From positions 247,802 to 311,801 of the forward strand of contig NZ_JPRO01000014.1 of NCBI RefSeq assembly GCF_000737785.1: a stretch of DNA of 64,000 bases, given 5' to 3'. This document shows, one piece after another, positions 26,647 through 36,410 of this stretch. The position numbers were made by a program, and so were the translations under genes. Numbering within the stretch: the stretch's first letter is position 1; each line of letters opens with the position of its first letter. The notes below the pieces were generated by a model that was not told the DNA's origin, ran no database searches, and saw only the letters and a list, made by a program, of their open reading frames with translations. The stretch is from Chryseobacterium luteum (GTDB taxonomy: Bacteria; Bacteroidota; Bacteroidia; Flavobacteriales; Weeksellaceae).

Positions 26647-27378
26647 TTATTTATATTTTAAGGTATTTAAATAATAAAGGCTAATAGTCATTAAATATTC
26701 AAAGATTCCAGAGTCCATTGATCCTGTCCATTCTGCCGTGAATTGATATGATGAGATCTCATTTAGAGCATTAACTAAAGGGTCATTACCCTGAAGTATA
26801 CCGTTTTTCCAATTAGTATAATGCTTGACCTCATGTATCATTACACTACCTAATCCAAAATTAGTTCTTTTTCCGTTAAGTAAAGCGGGTGCTAATATCA
26901 TTTTTCCGGTAACAGGATTTGTTATTCCTCTTGCTACGTCCTTTTGAAATCCGTTAGAATATTCAAGAAAGTCATTCTTATTAATATTAAATTTCACATA
27001 ACCTTTTGCCCATTCATCCATTGTGTCTTTATTTGCTACAGCAATCCAAGCATCTTTGGGAACAAGAACAGAAGCCATAGCACTAAATGAATACATGCTT
27101 GCCGGAGCACTAGGATTTATACCTAAAAGATTTAATACAGTACTTAAAGCATCTTTACTACCGCCACTTATTCCAAATTTATCTTCCGTATAATCATTAG
27201 ACATCATATAATGTTTATATCCGGCATTAATTCCATCAGTAGAAGATAAATTAAATGAATAATTTATTCCTGAAAATCCTATTAGTGCACTTTTAAAAAT
27301 ATTTTGTCCGGTTGCTATCCCATTAAACATACTTCCAACAGATCCAACTATGGAATTTTCAATAAATTTTGTGAAATA
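26647..27378 (-). CDS. Orphan RHS toxin tip, cassette 2 (HExxH metallopeptidase-like)
   Basis: The frame is homologous to the main RHS protein only from TKFIENSIVGSVGSMF to GINYSF, then diverges into a unique ~190-residue domain with VMIHEVKHYTNW, a zincin HExxH motif. The first in-frame ATG (27330) lies inside the junction; the homology continues upstream to about 27378 without a start codon or signal. It thus appears to be a promoterless cassette that becomes expressed only after recombining with the RHS gene upstream. Confidence 0.75.
   Translation of the reverse strand, partial: YFTKFIENSIVGSVGSMFNGIATGQNIFKSALIGFSGINYSFNLSSTDGINAGYKHYMMSNDYTEDKFGISGGSKDALSTVLNLLGINPSAPASMYSFSAMASVLVPKDAWIAVANKDTMDEWAKGYVKFNINKNDFLEYSNGFQKDVARGITNPVTGKMILAPALLNGKRTNFGLGSVMIHEVKHYTNWKNGILQGNDPLVNALNEISSYQFTAEWTGSMDSGIFEYLMTISLYYLNTLKYK
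27253..27375 (-). repeat. RHS junction direct repeat, copy 2
   Basis: These ~120 bases are nearly identical to 28560-28695 (main RHS gene) and 25065-25195, all in the same orientation. Confidence 0.85.
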
Positions 27379-27387
27379 ATGAAAACA

Positions 27388-27418
27388 AAAATCCTCTTGA
27401 ATTTATCAAGAGGATTTT
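27388..27418 (-). terminator. Strong hairpin terminator after immunity gene 1
   Basis: AAAATCCTCTTGA and TCAAGAGGATTTT form a 13-bp perfect stem around ATTTA. It separates the expressed RHS-immunity unit from the orphan cassettes downstream, which would keep them silent. Confidence 0.85.
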
Positions 27419-27448
27419 AATAATTACTATTATATGTGTAGACTTCAA

Positions 27449-27976
27449 TTATCCTAATCCTATAAGCTCTTTGCTATCAAAAACCCATTTACCATCTATC
27501 TGTTTAAAATAATAAATCTCAAATTTTGTACCATTGCCTAGAGATTTAATAACTTCAACAGAAGCATATTGATTATTCCTACTTATAATAAAATTAACAA
27601 AAGAAACTTTTACGATATTATTTCGTTTTTGAAAAGTATTATCAGTATCTAAAAAAAGAGAATAATTACCTATTTTTTTTGGTATTTTTTCAATTTTAAT
27701 GTACTCATTAAATATTTTTTCATCATTTAAATTGAACTTATTTTGAAATTTTTCAATAACTATTTTCTGATCTGATTTAATTTCACCAACATATTGGTAA
27801 ACTCCTACAGTTAAAGAATCATTAGATATATTAAAATAATCTAAATTATCTAATAGTACAGATAAATTTTCCGTAATTAATTCATTAGCTAACTGAACTT
27901 TTCTTTCTCTATTTTGACAAGAAAAGCAGGACAAGAAAAGCGCAAAAAGCGCTAAATATTTAAAATTTCCAACCAT
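27449..27976 (-). CDS. Candidate immunity lipoprotein of the main RHS toxin
   Basis: I place the start at ATG 27976 (MVGNFKYLALFALFLSCFSC), which gives a lipoprotein signal with Cys at the cleavage site; longer starts run back into the RHS gene. The 175-residue protein overlaps the RHS stop by 17 bases, indicating translational coupling to the toxin. The remainder is a soluble domain I do not recognise. Position and lipidation match the immunity genes of cassettes 2 and 3, though the sequences are unrelated. Confidence 0.65.
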   Translation of the reverse strand: MVGNFKYLALFALFLSCFSCQNRERKVQLANELITENLSVLLDNLDYFNISNDSLTVGVYQYVGEIKSDQKIVIEKFQNKFNLNDEKIFNEYIKIEKIPKKIGNYSLFLDTDNTFQKRNNIVKVSFVNFIISRNNQYASVEVIKSLGNGTKFEIYYFKQIDGKWVFDSKELIGLG

Positions 27977-30900
27977 GTATATTTGTTTTAAATAAATTTT
28001 CATCGTAAGGCCAAAATATTCCCGTGGCTTGTTTTTCAAAAGCATTTCCATACTCATAATTATAATTATCTAATCCTTTTTTAAATCTTGCATAATGTAC
28101 AAGTTCATGTAAAGTAGTTATACCTAAAGAAAAAGAATATGCATTAATGGCTGTTTTTACAGTTAATCTTTCTAATGTCATAACCATAAGCTTGTTAATA
28201 GTAATATTAAAAGGAGAATATGCACTTGTTTTACCCCCAACATTCCACTTATTTTCATAATCTTTTCCATTACCACTATGAAATACAGATACAATTTCAT
28301 CAATTTTAAGAGGAAGGTTTCTGATACTTTCCATATTTAATAATGCTGACATCTCTTCTTTAGACATTCCAGAATTATCTATAAATGCTTGTGCTACAAT
28401 GTCTGTATTTAAGACAAAATCGTGTAGTTTAGTTAATACTTTATAATATCTAGGATATTTATTTTTGATTTGATCTATATTAAGTGATTCATTACCAAAT
28501 GATTCATTTGTAATAGAGTACATATTATCTGTAGAGGTAATCTTATTTTGAAATAAATCAAATGTATAATTTATTCCTGTGAATCCTATTAGTGCACTCT
28601 TAAAAATATTTTGCCCGGTTGCTATCCCATTAAACATACTTCCAACAGATCCAACTATGGAATTTGCAATAAACTTAGTTCCATATACACTAATATTGCT
28701 TACCCCCTGACCAATGGCAGCTCCGGCAAACGCACCTCCCACTACAGAAGTCCAGGTGTTCTTCCAATCCCATTTTACAGGATTATAATTTCCATGATTG
28801 GCCTGAACACCGGAAAAATAACTTCCTACTATAGCCCCAATAAACCACGCCCAAAACTCTCCACTTGGATCATTATACATCATCGGGTTATTCATTACGT
28901 ACCCATACTTATTATAATTCTGAGTATTGGTAGGATCCTGAATATTTTCATCGGCGTTTAGGAATCTTCGCAATAATGGATCATATAATCTACCATTCAT
29001 ATGTATAATCCCAACTTCTAGGAAATGCTCATGGCTTGTATAACCACGATCTGTAACTAGACCGAATTTTGCTATGGCTTCCTCTATTCCTGATTTTTGG
29101 GTAATTATACTTCCAGTGCCTAACTGTAAATGGGTAAGATTTCCCCATGCATCAAAGTGTCTTTGTTCTAATTTTTTACCTGTTTCATCACTAATTGCAA
29201 GAATACTTCCCAAATAATCTTTATGTAAAAATTTGTAAGAACCTGATGTGTCTTTATAATTCTTCAAATAAATAATATTGCTCTCATAGGGTGTTCCACC
29301 AATATAAAGAGTATGTTTTTCTAATTTAGTATTATTATCAATTGTCACTTCAAAGCTCCCATCTTCACTATATAATTTTATGAATTTACCTGCTTTATTG
29401 GGTCCAAAATTACCTCCATAAGAAACTTTCTGACGCATTGATGTTAGTCCATACTCAAAATTTACATCTCCTTTTAGCCCGTCAATAAATACAGGATCAT
29501 TATTTTCGTTATAGGTTATGGTCTGAATCAGATCATTATTATAATTCTGGGCTCCGGCTGTATTTAAAATCATTCCTGTTGGCTGGTAAACCTTAGTTGA
29601 ATTTTCAAATTTGATTGCACCTACTTGGTCGTTTTGTGTTATCCTTCCTTTAACATCGTATGTATTTCGGTTGGCAGAAGGTATAGCTCCCGTTATGGGA
29701 TCTGTCCAATTGACCAAACGATTATTATCATCATAATTAAATGACTCATTTATATTAAAATCTCCTCCTGTACTTTTGCTTTTCAACTCATTCTTTATGG
29801 CATCAAATGAATATGCTATTTGAAGAATATTTGGTTTAATGGCAGATGAATGGTTGATATTGGTTAAGAACCCATTATTGTCATAGGTATTATTAATAGT
29901 GGCAGTACCTAATTTAGATGTAAGATCTTGACCTTTGGCATTGGCGCTTTGAAGCTCCCAAAGTATTAAGTCTGTTTTTTTATCCTTGAATTGATACAAT
30001 TCACCGTTCCAGTCATTATATTTATGTATAATTGTTACTGTTGTAACAATGCCTGAAGAAGATAAACTTTTTGTGTAAGATGTAACTCTTGACTTATCAT
30101 CATAGAAAATTCCGTTTTGAGTGTAAACTCTACCATTACTCTTTTCAATACGTGATTTTATTCTGCCAAAAGTGTCGTATTCAAAACTTGAACTATAAGG
30201 TTTTCCATTCGATGTTCCTGATTTTAAAGTAATCCTGCCAAAACCGTCATAATCAAAAGTAATATTTTTAATTGTAGAAATACCATCCGATGATAATTCT
30301 ACTTGATTGACGAGCTGTCCAAAATTATTATAAGTATATTGTTTTGTGCCTTTTGGGCTTATAATTTTCTTAGGTTGTCCAAGCCCATTATATTCATACT
30401 CATACACCCCATTCGAAGGATCGTTGAATTCTGATTTTCTTCCCCAGGAATCATACTTTGTGATAACGGTATTTTCAGCATAACTGGCCTCGGTTTGTTC
30501 TCCTGCAGCATTGTAGGAGAATTGTATAGTTCCTCCTTTATCTGTGGTAGAGATGACATTCCCTAAGGCATCGGTAATTTTGGAATTGGTTCTTGTATAT
30601 CCGTTAATTTCTTTTACGGTTGTTAAGAATCCTGAAACAGCTGTTTCTGTCTGTTTGCCGTTAAATGCAGTTGCTGTTACTTTAGCCGGATATACGGAGT
30701 CATCATAGGCAATACTATTCCACTGGTTGGCGCTTTGGCCCTCAAAATAAGGTTCAGATTCTTTAATTTTTCTTCCTAAAGCATCAAATTGAGTCTCCTT
30801 TGATATAAACTGTCCCTGACCAAAAGCTTTAGTTGAAGTTTTGTACTCCTGTTCCCGTACATTGGTGAATTTTTTCGATAGATTACCGTCCGGATCATTT

Positions 30901-33900
30901 TGGGTAACAATGATATTAGAGTTATTATCTCTTTCATATTGGTACGACGTAGTTCCGCTTAAACTGGATGTGGAAGTTAATAATTTACCCCAGCTATCAT
31001 ATGTATTGGTAATCGTATTATTAAAGGGGTCTGTTTTAATTGTTATCTGCCCCCAATCGTTGTAATCAATCCCGGTTTGTAATCCTAGATTATCGGTTTG
31101 TTTTACAACAAACCTGCCTTTAGGATCATACTGGTAACCTGACGTTATCGTCCCGGAATCTGCACTATTACCAGATACTTTTTGTGTAATATTTCCAAAA
31201 TTATCATAAGTAAAAGTGTCTAAAGTATATGCGTTATTATCCCTGTTCCATGTTTTTAAGGTTTTTACAAGGTTATTTTCATAGGTAAACTCTTCTTTAC
31301 TGCTTTTGCTGTCACCATATGCCTGAACAACCTTTGTATTGGATGTTGGACGTCCTATGTAATAGTTTCCCCCAACCCCTAAAGGATTGTTATCATATAG
31401 ATAATTAGAAGTTGTCACAGCATATGAAGTATTGATCTTCGAGATCGTTTGTGACGGCAGATAGTACTGACCATAAGTAACTGTACTTTCTGCCGTAGCA
31501 TCTGTTAAGAAATCTTTCGCTTTGGTTATTTTAGGGAAAATCACCGTAACCACCTTAGCCTTGTCTGCATCAGAAACGGTTGTTACTACCTGACCATTTA
31601 AGAGCTTATCCGCTTGATAAATTGTAGATTTAAAGCTCAGCAGCTGGGTATTGTTTTCAGAAATATCTTCCGGAAAAATTTTAGAGTTATCATTGGTTCT
31701 GATAGACCATTCTTTAACCGGGGCTCCTTCTTTTAGGGGGTCTGTTTCAGTTCCTGACCATATTTTTGTGTTCTCAAAACCCTCTGCATACCATGAGGAA
31801 CTTGCCATTTGTCTAAAACCAATGGTTTTCTTATTGTGCAGGTTTATGATAAGCCCACGATAACGGAAATTTTTAAATCTACTAACCTGATTACTACTTT
31901 CAGAAATGACTGAAACTAATTCTGAATTTACTTCTCCAAGTTCCATTAATGGATATTGTTCATTTTTTATGGGCTTATAATATCCTCTAAGGACATCTGA
32001 GCCATCATAAAGAACCCTTGTTCCTATTCCCCCCTGTATGATATTGTAAATTGGTGATTTTTGAAGGTTAGAATAATGATAAAAGGGAGTGACTCCGCCA
32101 ATATATTGATTGTTGCTAGGGGTATAAACATATAATTGATTCTGTCTTAATCCTAAAATCTCTCTAAAAATAAGGGGAGCATTGTAATTAGTGGTAACTA
32201 CCGGGTTAGCTCCAAATTGGATTTTTCCATCCAAATACCCCTGATTTTCACTGACCTTTATGTTGAGTGAGGAATTTGCAGAAGAAGGGGAGGTAATATT
32301 ATAGTCGGTGGCAAAATTTATAATATCAGACTTTCCATCTGCGTTAATGTCTAAAACTCTGGCTGTAGAATAATTACCATATTGAGAAGTAGTTAAACTA
32401 TAAGTCCCGTTAAAATCATTAAAATAAGGTGTTTTTAAGAAGCTCTTTCCTGTATTGAGGTTTATAATATAGTGATTATTGACGTCTGTACGCACAAATA
32501 AATCAGAGATGCCATCCCCGTTAAAATCCCCGACTTGTACCTGAGAAGAAACACCGGAATAGTCCGCAGAAAAAACTTCAGATAAGCTCATATTGCCCTG
32601 TAAGTCTTTTTTCAGATTATATGCCTGTAGAGTATTTCCAGGTACAGACTCCCCATTTATTGTAGTATAATTTGTAGATAAAGATTTCCCAATGTCATCA
32701 ATTCCATCACCGTTAAAATCACCCAAAAGAAGATCTTTATCAAAATCAAATTGAAAAAAGGGAAAGGAGTTGTCCTGCTGTTTTACAGTAATATATTTAC
32801 TTTCATCATAAGTATATGTTTGGCAATCATCCTCTGTCGGGAATTGATTTTCCGGTATAGTACATACTCTATTTGTTATCGTATTATTTTTTGATATCAA
32901 GACTTCAGATACACCATCTCCATCAATATCATATGGAATAAGTTTAGTTATATTCGTTACTTTTTCATATCTATCGAAAACATTAGAGAAATTACTTTCA
33001 CTTTCATCCCATTGATTGCGCGGAATAACTTTTGTCGCTGCCAAATATAGGGCATTAGGATAAAGAAAGCCTGAACCGGTATAAGAAACTGGTTTTGTCA
33101 AATCAATAAGATAATAATTAAGGGTTAAATCTCTGGTTGTGGGATTTACCTGGTAGGAAACAAACCCTTGTCTGCTCTTGACAACATTATTACCGTCTTT
33201 AATATTTATTGGAATCGCAGCTGTATAAACATTCTCTGTACCTAAATAATACTTGGGTAAGCTATCTTCATAATGCAGATAATAACCTTCTGGACTACCA
33301 CCAGACGCGTTTTTATATATAATAGCATCCAAAGAATGAGTTCCGCGAAAGTCACCATTCAAGGCAAGATTGTGAAAACTTGACCAGCTTGAATCATGAA
33401 GATAGCTGTTACTGGACTGAGATTCATATCTAAAAAATTCAATTGGGTGAGCGGGTTGGTTTTCTGAATTATACTCCTGTATTTTTTCTACAAACTGGTA
33501 TTTTGTATCGTCAGACTTGTATATGATGTCATATTTTTTATACTGAGAGTTATTAGTTTTTACTACAATAGTGTTTAATAACTTATCTTGAATAAAGGAT
33601 ATGCCATTCATATAAGATTGTTCTTTAAGTCCGCGTGCTGTAGTTACATTATAGTTAAACACAATTTCATTAAAATGAGGCTTCCCTAAAGTTTCATTTC
33701 CTCCCCATTTAATGGAAGATATTACTGCAACATTAGTTCCTGTATCTTGTGAGTAATTATATGTGATATAATTTCCCTGTGGGTCTTTCCATTTCACAAT
33801 ATTATATTCCAAAGGAGTTCTGGCGGTACTGGCACCTGAGCTTGTTGCTCCATACCAAGCCTGTGACCCATCCGAAAAGGTGGCTTCCCAATATTCAGGC

Positions 33901-34379
33901 CCTTTCCATATTTGTCCCGTAATAGCACCAATAGACTTAATTTTTGTATTGGAAAATTTTTCTGTGACGTATTGGGCTCCATCTTTTCCATATTCACCGG
34001 ACTTTAAAACTAGCCTTTGCCCGTTGAAATTATAAAAATCAAATTCGTCCAACTGAACACCTTTGATTTCTCCATCTTTTTCAATATTCTTTCCGACTCT
34101 TGAAATTGAACTAATGCCGGAAATATTCCAGCCATAGCCTGAAATTCCATTGGATGCACCGCTGGTATAGACAAGATTTACCTGCGGTGTTACACTTTCT
34201 ATACCCGGCGGTAGAGCAATTGGTAAAGCAAATTGAAGCTGTCCAGCTCCATTGACCTCAATATTTCCTTTGGTAACATGAACATTCTGTACCGGGGCTA
34301 TTTGTGCAAAACTTACCATAGAGATCAGGAGCAGCACAAAGGAGGAAAAAAATCTCTTTTTGTTGTTATAATATTTCAT
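27960..34379 (-). CDS. SpvB/FG-GAP/RHS polymorphic toxin with HExxH tip
   Basis: This 2139-aa secreted protein has a signal peptide (ends VSFAQ, about residue 26), then an SpvB/TcdB-like N-terminal region (about 30-350). FG-GAP/VCBS Asp-rich repeats follow (DIDGDGVSEV about 483, DFNGDGIDD about 553, DFNGDGISD about 618, DINADGKSD about 678). A long run of RHS/YD repeats spans about 1050-1780, and the RHS core has GRLYDPLLRRFLNADE (about 1790). After the conserved junction (about 1896-1943) comes a unique tip with TLHELVHYARF (about 2089), a zincin metallopeptidase signature. RHS shells encapsulate their toxin tip and release it into competitors. It sits 4 bases after a T9SS-sorted protein gene and overlaps its immunity gene. 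Confidence 0.9.
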   Translation of the reverse strand: MKYYNNKKRFFSSFVLLLISMVSFAQIAPVQNVHVTKGNIEVNGAGQLQFALPIALPPGIESVTPQVNLVYTSGASNGISGYGWNISGISSISRVGKNIEKDGEIKGVQLDEFDFYNFNGQRLVLKSGEYGKDGAQYVTEKFSNTKIKSIGAITGQIWKGPEYWEATFSDGSQAWYGATSSGASTARTPLEYNIVKWKDPQGNYITYNYSQDTGTNVAVISSIKWGGNETLGKPHFNEIVFNYNVTTARGLKEQSYMNGISFIQDKLLNTIVVKTNNSQYKKYDIIYKSDDTKYQFVEKIQEYNSENQPAHPIEFFRYESQSSNSYLHDSSWSSFHNLALNGDFRGTHSLDAIIYKNASGGSPEGYYLHYEDSLPKYYLGTENVYTAAIPINIKDGNNVVKSRQGFVSYQVNPTTRDLTLNYYLIDLTKPVSYTGSGFLYPNALYLAATKVIPRNQWDESESNFSNVFDRYEKVTNITKLIPYDIDGDGVSEVLISKNNTITNRVCTIPENQFPTEDDCQTYTYDESKYITVKQQDNSFPFFQFDFDKDLLLGDFNGDGIDDIGKSLSTNYTTINGESVPGNTLQAYNLKKDLQGNMSLSEVFSADYSGVSSQVQVGDFNGDGISDLFVRTDVNNHYIINLNTGKSFLKTPYFNDFNGTYSLTTSQYGNYSTARVLDINADGKSDIINFATDYNITSPSSANSSLNIKVSENQGYLDGKIQFGANPVVTTNYNAPLIFREILGLRQNQLYVYTPSNNQYIGGVTPFYHYSNLQKSPIYNIIQGGIGTRVLYDGSDVLRGYYKPIKNEQYPLMELGEVNSELVSVISESSNQVSRFKNFRYRGLIINLHNKKTIGFRQMASSSWYAEGFENTKIWSGTETDPLKEGAPVKEWSIRTNDNSKIFPEDISENNTQLLSFKSTIYQADKLLNGQVVTTVSDADKAKVVTVIFPKITKAKDFLTDATAESTVTYGQYYLPSQTISKINTSYAVTTSNYLYDNNPLGVGGNYYIGRPTSNTKVVQAYGDSKSSKEEFTYENNLVKTLKTWNRDNNAYTLDTFTYDNFGNITQKVSGNSADSGTITSGYQYDPKGRFVVKQTDNLGLQTGIDYNDWGQITIKTDPFNNTITNTYDSWGKLLTSTSSLSGTTSYQYERDNNSNIIVTQNDPDGNLSKKFTNVREQEYKTSTKAFGQGQFISKETQFDALGRKIKESEPYFEGQSANQWNSIAYDDSVYPAKVTATAFNGKQTETAVSGFLTTVKEINGYTRTNSKITDALGNVISTTDKGGTIQFSYNAAGEQTEASYAENTVITKYDSWGRKSEFNDPSNGVYEYEYNGLGQPKKIISPKGTKQYTYNNFGQLVNQVELSSDGISTIKNITFDYDGFGRITLKSGTSNGKPYSSSFEYDTFGRIKSRIEKSNGRVYTQNGIFYDDKSRVTSYTKSLSSSGIVTTVTIIHKYNDWNGELYQFKDKKTDLILWELQSANAKGQDLTSKLGTATINNTYDNNGFLTNINHSSAIKPNILQIAYSFDAIKNELKSKSTGGDFNINESFNYDDNNRLVNWTDPITGAIPSANRNTYDVKGRITQNDQVGAIKFENSTKVYQPTGMILNTAGAQNYNNDLIQTITYNENNDPVFIDGLKGDVNFEYGLTSMRQKVSYGGNFGPNKAGKFIKLYSEDGSFEVTIDNNTKLEKHTLYIGGTPYESNIIYLKNYKDTSGSYKFLHKDYLGSILAISDETGKKLEQRHFDAWGNLTHLQLGTGSIITQKSGIEEAIAKFGLVTDRGYTSHEHFLEVGIIHMNGRLYDPLLRRFLNADENIQDPTNTQNYNKYGYVMNNPMMYNDPSGEFWAWFIGAIVGSYFSGVQANHGNYNPVKWDWKNTWTSVVGGAFAGAAIGQGVSNISVYGTKFIANSIVGSVGSMFNGIATGQNIFKSALIGFTGINYTFDLFQNKITSTDNMYSITNESFGNESLNIDQIKNKYPRYYKVLTKLHDFVLNTDIVAQAFIDNSGMSKEEMSALLNMESIRNLPLKIDEIVSVFHSGNGKDYENKWNVGGKTSAYSPFNITINKLMVMTLERLTVKTAINAYSFSLGITTLHELVHYARFKKGLDNYNYEYGNAFEKQATGIFWPYDENLFKTNIHGWKF
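28560..28695 (-). repeat. RHS junction direct repeat, copy 1 (expressed locus)
   Basis: This is the segment of the main RHS gene just before the toxin tip that recurs in both orphan cassettes. Exact nucleotide runs of more than 40 bases are shared, more than needed merely to conserve protein sequence. Confidence 0.85.
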
Positions 34380-34383
34380 AGCT

Positions 34384-34851
34384 CTATCTTTTGGTAATGT
34401 TTTTACTGAAAATCCGTCCGTCTGTTAGGGTAAAACGCAGTACATATACGCCCCAGTCATATCCAGTCATATTGATTTTGATTTGTTTATTAAGATCAGG
34501 CAGATTCTGCTGCTGAAATTTCCAGTGTACAGTACTGTGTTGGTATAATGAAACGGATTCTATCAATCCATCCACTTCCTCGGTCCAGTCAATGGTGAGT
34601 ACATCATTAACCGGGACAGGATAAAGCCTGATCTGTTTCCAGAATGTTTTTTCATCCATAGTCTGAACCGGGGTTAAAGAAGCTGTTTTTGCCTGGGTGT
34701 TTGAGAAGCTTTCGGAAGATTGTTTGGCAAAAGCATCAGGACCGCGATATCGTTGATTGCCTGCTTCGTCATATTTGAAATAAACTTCAGTTTGGGAAAA
34801 CCCTAAAAATCCCACCAGTAAGGAAGATAAAGAGAGTATCTTTTTTTTCAT
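34384..34851 (-). CDS. Small T9SS-sorted protein preceding the RHS toxin
   Basis: This 155-aa protein has a signal peptide (MKKKILSLSSLLVGFLGFSQ), one RHS/YD-like motif (VYFKYDEAGNQRYRG, about residues 22-36) and a C-terminal type IX sorting domain (LYPVPVNDVLTIDW to the end, with GVYVLRFTLTDGR). T9SS cargo crosses the outer membrane and is attached to or released from the surface. It lies 4 bases from the RHS gene. The RHS protein itself ends in a toxin, not a sorting domain, so this protein may be its export or display partner; that role is inferred. Confidence 0.75.
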   Translation of the reverse strand: MKKKILSLSSLLVGFLGFSQTEVYFKYDEAGNQRYRGPDAFAKQSSESFSNTQAKTASLTPVQTMDEKTFWKQIRLYPVPVNDVLTIDWTEEVDGLIESVSLYQHSTVHWKFQQQNLPDLNKQIKINMTGYDWGVYVLRFTLTDGRIFSKNITKR

Positions 34852-34861
34852 AAGTATTGTT

Positions 34862-35821
34862 TTGATGTTAATAGTTAGAAAGTTTGGTTCGTAATTTATT
34901 TTAATTCCAGGATTAAAGCATAAGTCAAAGCTGACAATTTCCTGATGATTTTAATTTTTATATATTATGTTTTTAAGCTAACAAGTTATATTTTTTTCAT
35001 ATTTCTCACAATGAGGAAATTCATATTTTATATAAGTAAATCTCTTACAGATGAATCAAGGATTAAATTATTGATATCAAGGCCATCTATAACTTATGAA
35101 ACAATGTGGACGGGATGGTTACTTTCTATTAACTCCGATAAATTTGAAGGGAAAAGAAAATTTTATTTGGGATTATAATCTTTAAAGACTATTTTTGATT
35201 TACTTAACACACAGCAAATTATCAATTTGCAAATAATAGGAAAGCCAAAAACTTTCCTATTATTGTTGATACTAAAAAAAGGTCGTCTCACTTTTGAGAC
35301 AGCCTCTTTGCTTTTATTATTTAAAATATTTTTCATCAATGGTAGAGTTGATTAAATTTCTCACAGTGTTTTTTTATCCACAGTCATTTGTTTTAACTGT
35401 TGTAGTTTTGTTTCAGGAAGCGATAATAAAAAAGTATTTTCAATTGGTTTTATAATACCGTTCTTATTTTCCTGTATTGGAGTTATAGCCTTTTAGGAAA
35501 GGATTTTTGCTAATAATTACTTGAATTATCTTTTTTTCATATACCTATGCGTCTACCTATGCATATATTTATATGCGATATTACTAATTTCATTCAGAAA
35601 ATTATTTACTTTAGCATAGCCTAAAATTTTAATTTTTCTTTATATCCCATGGTTATCGTTTCTCCCAAATATAGAAAAGCCCCCCTACAAAAAGGTTCTA
35701 TATTCGTTCATTCAGATATTTCCTAAAACTTCCGTTATGAGTTAAGACCTCATTTCCCAAATATTTCTGGCCTTATTTAAAAGTAAAATTCCTAAATTTA
35801 GACCCCAATCAAAAAAATAAT
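34862..35821. other. Long intergenic region with two hairpins
   Basis: About 960 bases contain no convincing gene. At 35232-35264, AATAATAGGAAAG and CTTTCCTATTATT form a perfect 13-bp stem. At 35278-35309, AAAGG-GTCTCA and TGAGAC-CCTC-type arms form a second imperfect stem of a kind often seen at IS ends or as terminators. The 35,320-35,815 part is AT-rich and shows nothing further. Confidence 0.5.
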
Positions 35822-36046
35822 ATGGAAAAAAAGGTCATAAAAATAAAACACATCACAGGAACCTACACGATAGATATTCCTGAGGGCAGACTTAATGAAA
35901 TGCAAAGCCAACTGGACAAATGCCTGAACGATGAACAGGCTGCCATTGTGGTAAAGGGAGAAAATGGAGATCAGTTTGTGTATCCGTCGGATCTTATCAA
36001 AAACAGCTTCATTGCCATAGTGAACCGGGAGGAAGCTAAGGTGTAA
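35822..36046 (+). CDS. Small hypothetical protein
   Basis: This 74-aa soluble protein is not recognised. It begins MEKKVIKIKHITGTYTIDIP and has balanced charges, no signal peptide and no membrane segment. The regular beta-type pattern and good codon use make a real gene likely. It is alone, followed by a terminator hairpin. Confidence 0.5.
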   Translation: MEKKVIKIKHITGTYTIDIPEGRLNEMQSQLDKCLNDEQAAIVVKGENGDQFVYPSDLIKNSFIAIVNREEAKV

Positions 36047-36113
36047 GTAAACTAAGTCTCAAAAGGCCTTCAAGACTATACCGCTCCAATTTTGAATATA
36101 ATTCCAAAATAAA

Positions 36114-36143
36114 AAATCCTGTAATTATAAAATTGCAGGATTT
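36114..36143 (+). terminator. Hairpin terminator after the small protein gene
   Basis: AAATCCTG pairs with CAGGATTT, with AATT/AATT inside, 67 bases after the stop. The T run is short. Confidence 0.5.
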
Positions 36144-36171
36144 AACAGTTTCGTGTATCTCTGAGATTCTG

Positions 36172-36405
36172 TATAATAATACTAAAGAAACATATTGCTC
36201 TCGCAGATCATGGAGATTGAGGAGATTTTTATAGCTGAAAAAAATCTGCGTTATCTGAGAAATCTGCGTGAGATAAAAAATTCTAAACCATTAAGAATGT
36301 GTTTAAATTTTATTCGATAAAATTATGATGCAGAAATAATTACTAAAGAATCATATTCCTCACGCAGATTAGGCAGATTGAGCAGATTAATCCAGCTATA
36401 AATCT
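36172..36405 (+). mobile_element. MITE family A, two partial copies in tandem
   Basis: The inner part of the element (ACTAAAGAAACATATT... to AATCTGCGTGAGA, 36172-36285) is followed by a second left end (GTGTTTAAATTTTATTCGATAA, written here in part, from 36299) that stops next to the 3' end of the lipoprotein gene at 36411. Both are truncated relative to 18309-18460. Confidence 0.65.
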
Positions 36406-36410
36406 TCAGG

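Noticed and set aside
34945..35178. Possible 77-aa membrane protein
   Set aside because: Its hydrophobic start comes from AT-rich DNA, and nothing in its sequence or context supports a gene.
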